From assembly GCA_947628885.1 (NCBI GenBank), contig CANRBO010000038.1, forward strand, positions 1 through 9,958: a stretch of DNA of 9,958 bases. The letters run 5' to 3'. Both the position numbers and the translations under genes were made by a program. Source of the stretch: an uncultured Clostridia bacterium. Lineage in GTDB: Bacteria; Bacillota; Clostridia; TANB77; CAG-508. Positions 7,548-9,958 of the stretch are shown one piece after another. How positions within the stretch are numbered: position 1 is the first letter of the stretch; every line of letters begins with the position of its first letter. The notes beneath the pieces are model-generated. The model was not told the origin of the DNA. It was given only the letters and a program-made list of their open reading frames with translations, and did not search any database.

Positions 7548-7589
7548 AAAAAAACCAACATTTTTTATTCAAAAATTATGTTGGTTTTC
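7548..7589 (-). terminator. Rho-independent terminator after the DUF262-DUF1524 gene
   Basis: AAAACCAACAT (7551-7561) and ATGTTGGTTTT (7578-7588) form a perfect 11-bp stem that can extend inward through T5 (7562-7566) and A5 (7571-7575). On the minus strand it ends in a run of T (7554-7548), 15 bp after the DUF262 stop. The near-symmetry may also stop plus-strand transcripts. It separates the GmrSD-like gene from the restriction-modification operon. Confidence 0.8.
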
Positions 7590-7603
7590 TTAATATTTAT
7601 AAA

Positions 7604-9748
7604 CTAATAAACATATAATTGGAATTCATCTGACAATTCATATATATCTAATAATTGTTTTGCATAATATCTAGCCCTATTAGAACTTAACGTTGTTTCA
7701 ACATATATATTTGAATTTTTAACTTGCATTGCAGAAATTAAAAGTTCTTTGTTATATGCCAAAATTGGATCTTTTAATCCTATATTATGTTTAGATGTTG
7801 ACTTATGAATCTTATTTTGTAACGTAATATCTTTTAATTTTTCAGGGTCGATTTCATTTAATATATCACATACTTTTGCAACTAATTCATACCAACCCGA
7901 AATTTCATAATTGTTATCTTGATATATTATTGTGGTTGGTGTTCTTCCACTCATCGGTGTGGTTAAATCAGCCAAATCATATAAGCCAGGCTCAAAATCC
8001 GTTGTAGCCACTCTTGATTCATATTCTCTTGTTCTAGGTAAAGGTCCTATTATGGCTTTGCATGCTCTATCAGCAATATCCTCGTTTCTAGTTTCAATAT
8101 TTTCCTCTTTCCACTCTTGGTAATTTTCATTATCACTAATCTCAGAGGTGATTGAAAATTGTACTTTCCTTAATAATTCTAATTTATTTTTCCACTGATT
8201 GTTTGAATTTTTAGAATTATATGGACCTGAAATTGGAGCAAGATTACCTATACAATTTATATATTTGTTATAAATTTGATTTATCTTTTCTTCATCAATT
8301 TTTCCATTTTCATCTTTTTCAACTAAATATTCTTTCCACCAATTTGATAAAGATTGAGGCATCAAATGTTCAATGGTTACTTTTTCCAATGGAACTGGTA
8401 TGTTTTTTGTTTCTACTTGTTCCATTTTGTATAATAAAGCTCTAGCATACGTTGTATTAACCGCATTTTTTAAAGTGCTTTTAAAATCTTCGTCATTTGG
8501 GAATCTGTTAGCTGGTGTACTGCTATTAGACAATTCAAATAAAATATCATTATACGTAATATTTATGTTATTATTAATTATTTTATCTAATAAAGTGTGA
8601 ATAGCTGTTCTTAGAGCTCCACCTCCACCTGATGGAGAAACTATTCTATATCTAAGCATAAAATCACATAATAAATTCAATATTCGTTTTAGTTCAGATC
8701 TATTGCTGTTATATAATTTTTCAAATAGTATAATGTATAAAGGATATAAATCATCAGTTTTCAATAAATTTAGGAATTTAATATATCCATTAATTTCATT
8801 CTTGTTGTTATCATCATCTGTACATGAAGCGTTTAATAACCATGAGTAGTAAGCTGCGTATTTTAGCATGTCCTTTAAAATCTCTATGTGCTCTATTCCA
8901 CTATTAATAAAATGATTCTTAAAAATTGAATACACTTTGTCTGATGGAACATCTTCAAATATTTTTGTAATCAAATAATCTCTAGAAAATCTTGTAACAT
9001 TGTTGCTTCCTAATATTTCTTCCAATTTTACCCAATATTGACCATATAGTTCCTGTTGTTCTTCCATATCATTAGATAATAGTAAGAAATTTCTAATTAA
9101 ATCTGAAGGCTCAAGTTTTTTCCCTGTCGAATTTATTTTTTCAAAAACAGTTTGTACCGACTCTAAATCATCTTTTATATCAAGGTTTACATCTACAATG
9201 TCCAGCTTTTGTACTGTTTCATATATATTGTCAGGCTTTAAATCCGCATTTTCATTTAAACTTTTTTCTAATAAAGATAAAAATCTTTCATAATTTTTGT
9301 ATATATGATTATTTTTTTCTTCATCACTTACTTCTTTACCATCAATAATTTTTGCAAATATTTTGGCATCAAAAGTAGTTTGCTTTAATTTTATTCTATA
9401 TTTTTCGTCTTTGGTGTCATTTATTAAATATCTTGAGTTTATTTTTAATTCATCACCATTTTTTATGTAATCTCTTATGGCACATAATAACAATAAAATG
9501 GTTGTAATTCTTTGTTGACCGTCTATTAAAATATATTCACTAAAAGAAGCTCCACTATTTTCTCCAATATAATAAATAATATTTCCAACATAATGATTTT
9601 TGCCTGTTTGATATGATTTAATAATATCGAAAAAAAGTTCATCACATTGCTCTATAGACCACTCATAATTTCTTTGAAAAGGTGGTATGGCAAAAACTTT
9701 ATCTAAGCCACCTATAAATTTTAAAACGTTTGAATCAACTGCTTTCAT
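7604..9748 (-). CDS. GmrSD-type restriction protein (DUF262-DUF1524 fusion)
   Basis: A single-chain relative of GmrS-GmrD, a family of NTP-dependent nucleases that mostly attack modified phage DNA; SspE and BrxU belong to the same group. It has 714 residues. The DUF262 domain (about 8-230) carries IPPFQRNYEW (21-30), the nucleotide-site motif DGQQR (76-80) and FEKINSTGKKLEPSDLIRN (202-220). A helical middle follows. The DUF1524 HNH-like nuclease spans about 440-535, with TIEHLMPQS (H461), GNL (501-503) and N511/N514. The C-terminal part, about 585-714, contains GLYDLADLT, GRTPTTI and IYVETTLSSN and may be a DNA- or modification-reading module; I cannot name it. The start has AAAGGA 9 nt before the ATG. 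It has its own promoter and terminator. Motifs look intact; the target modification is unknown. Confidence 0.88.
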   Translation of the reverse strand: MKAVDSNVLKFIGGLDKVFAIPPFQRNYEWSIEQCDELFFDIIKSYQTGKNHYVGNIIYYIGENSGASFSEYILIDGQQRITTILLLLCAIRDYIKNGDELKINSRYLINDTKDEKYRIKLKQTTFDAKIFAKIIDGKEVSDEEKNNHIYKNYERFLSLLEKSLNENADLKPDNIYETVQKLDIVDVNLDIKDDLESVQTVFEKINSTGKKLEPSDLIRNFLLLSNDMEEQQELYGQYWVKLEEILGSNNVTRFSRDYLITKIFEDVPSDKVYSIFKNHFINSGIEHIEILKDMLKYAAYYSWLLNASCTDDDNNKNEINGYIKFLNLLKTDDLYPLYIILFEKLYNSNRSELKRILNLLCDFMLRYRIVSPSGGGGALRTAIHTLLDKIINNNINITYNDILFELSNSSTPANRFPNDEDFKSTLKNAVNTTYARALLYKMEQVETKNIPVPLEKVTIEHLMPQSLSNWWKEYLVEKDENGKIDEEKINQIYNKYINCIGNLAPISGPYNSKNSNNQWKNKLELLRKVQFSITSEISDNENYQEWKEENIETRNEDIADRACKAIIGPLPRTREYESRVATTDFEPGLYDLADLTTPMSGRTPTTIIYQDNNYEISGWYELVAKVCDILNEIDPEKLKDITLQNKIHKSTSKHNIGLKDPILAYNKELLISAMQVKNSNIYVETTLSSNRARYYAKQLLDIYELSDEFQLYVY

Positions 9749-9769
9749 TTTACTCTTTCCTTTCTTTTA

Positions 9770-9820
9770 AATTACTAATCATTAAATATGGATTGATCTA
9801 GCTTTACTTTATTAGTAATT
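9770..9820. promoter_or_regulatory. Inverted repeat in the leader of the DUF262 gene
   Basis: AATTACTAAT (9770-9779) and ATTAGTAATT (9811-9820) are perfect 10-bp inverted repeats 31 bp apart. They sit between the predicted transcription start (about 9843) and the ribosome binding site. They could form an RNA stem in the leader or be paired half-sites for a repressor. The arms are A+T-rich, so chance cannot be excluded. Confidence 0.3.
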
Positions 9821-9849
9821 CATTTATTTGTTTTGCTTATTTATGTCGA

Positions 9850-9878
9850 ATTTTATCATATTTCGTTGATTTTTACAA
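9850..9878 (-). promoter_or_regulatory. Sigma-A-type promoter of the DUF262-DUF1524 gene
   Basis: TTGTAA (9878-9873) and TAAAAT (9855-9850) are separated by 17 bp, with an extended -10 TG (TGATAAAAT). Predicted transcription start is near 9843, giving a leader of about 95 nt. Confidence 0.5.
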
Positions 9879-9901
9879 TATATATGCATTTATTTATTTA
9901 A

Positions 9902-9915
9902 CCTGTTGTTACAGG
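9902..9915. other. Short perfect hairpin upstream of the DUF262 promoter
   Basis: CCTGT (9902-9906) and ACAGG (9911-9915) form a 5-bp stem with a TGTT loop, about 24 bp upstream of the -35. It is G+C-richer than its surroundings. It may be a protein site or part of the termination region of the upstream gene. Confidence 0.25.
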
Positions 9916-9929
9916 ATAATGGTTTTAAT

Positions 9930-9951
9930 AAAAAAATTACTGAAAGTCAGT
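9930..9951 (-). terminator. Probable terminator of a gene outside the window
   Basis: On the minus strand ACTGA (9951-9947), loop CTT and TCAGT (9943-9939) form a hairpin followed by AA and seven T (9936-9930). All three minus-strand frames reach a stop within the last 26 bases of the window, consistent with the end of an upstream gene. The stem is short, so strength is uncertain. Confidence 0.45.
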
Positions 9952-9958
9952 TATTGTA

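Noticed and set aside
7494..7603. Controller (C) protein gene between the DUF262 gene and the restriction operon
   Set aside because: Only 110 bp, filled by the terminator hairpin and the leader; no reading frame with a helix-turn-helix fits.
1..9958. CRISPR array, tRNA or rRNA genes
   Set aside because: No regularly spaced direct repeats, no tRNA cloverleaf with a CCA end and no rRNA-like segment were seen on either strand.

Overview
The window is very A+T-rich DNA, most likely from a low-G+C Firmicute of the Clostridia type. Ribosome binding sites are of the GGAGG type. TGA is used as a stop (end of topB) and Trp is encoded by TGG, so the standard bacterial code applies and Mycoplasma-type decoding is excluded. 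All genes I can support lie on the minus strand, so the biological order runs from position 9958 down to 1.

Right part (9958 to about 7548): the terminator of an upstream gene lying outside the window, then a monocistronic unit with a good promoter. It encodes a single-chain GmrSD-type restriction protein (DUF262 plus a DUF1524 HNH nuclease, with an extra C-terminal domain) and ends in a strong hairpin terminator. Middle part (7493 to 3773): a compact three-gene restriction-modification operon in the order methyltransferase, methyltransferase, nuclease. It has two D12-class adenine methyltransferases whose genes overlap by 8 nt, followed after 21 bp by an AlwI-family type IIS endonuclease. 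An asymmetric site needs separate methylation of its two strands, which explains the two methyltransferases. Together these two parts form a small defence island: one system cuts DNA lacking the host methylation, the other is of a family that usually attacks modified DNA.

Left part (3738 to 1): topoisomerase III (topB) begins 34 bp after the nuclease gene, with a palindrome in the gap. It is followed by a membrane-anchored M23 peptidase whose promoter and ribosome binding site are clear but whose start is not ATG, GTG or TTG; ATA or ATC appears to be used, or the start has been lost. A 500-bp gene-free stretch then contains a sharply bounded G+C-rich, foldable element (about 425-521), and a truncated small conserved gene runs off the left edge.

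The most interesting items are the non-standard start of the peptidase gene, the foldable G+C-rich island, and the paired restriction systems. I did not find a clearly new multi-gene system; the defence genes belong to recognisable families.
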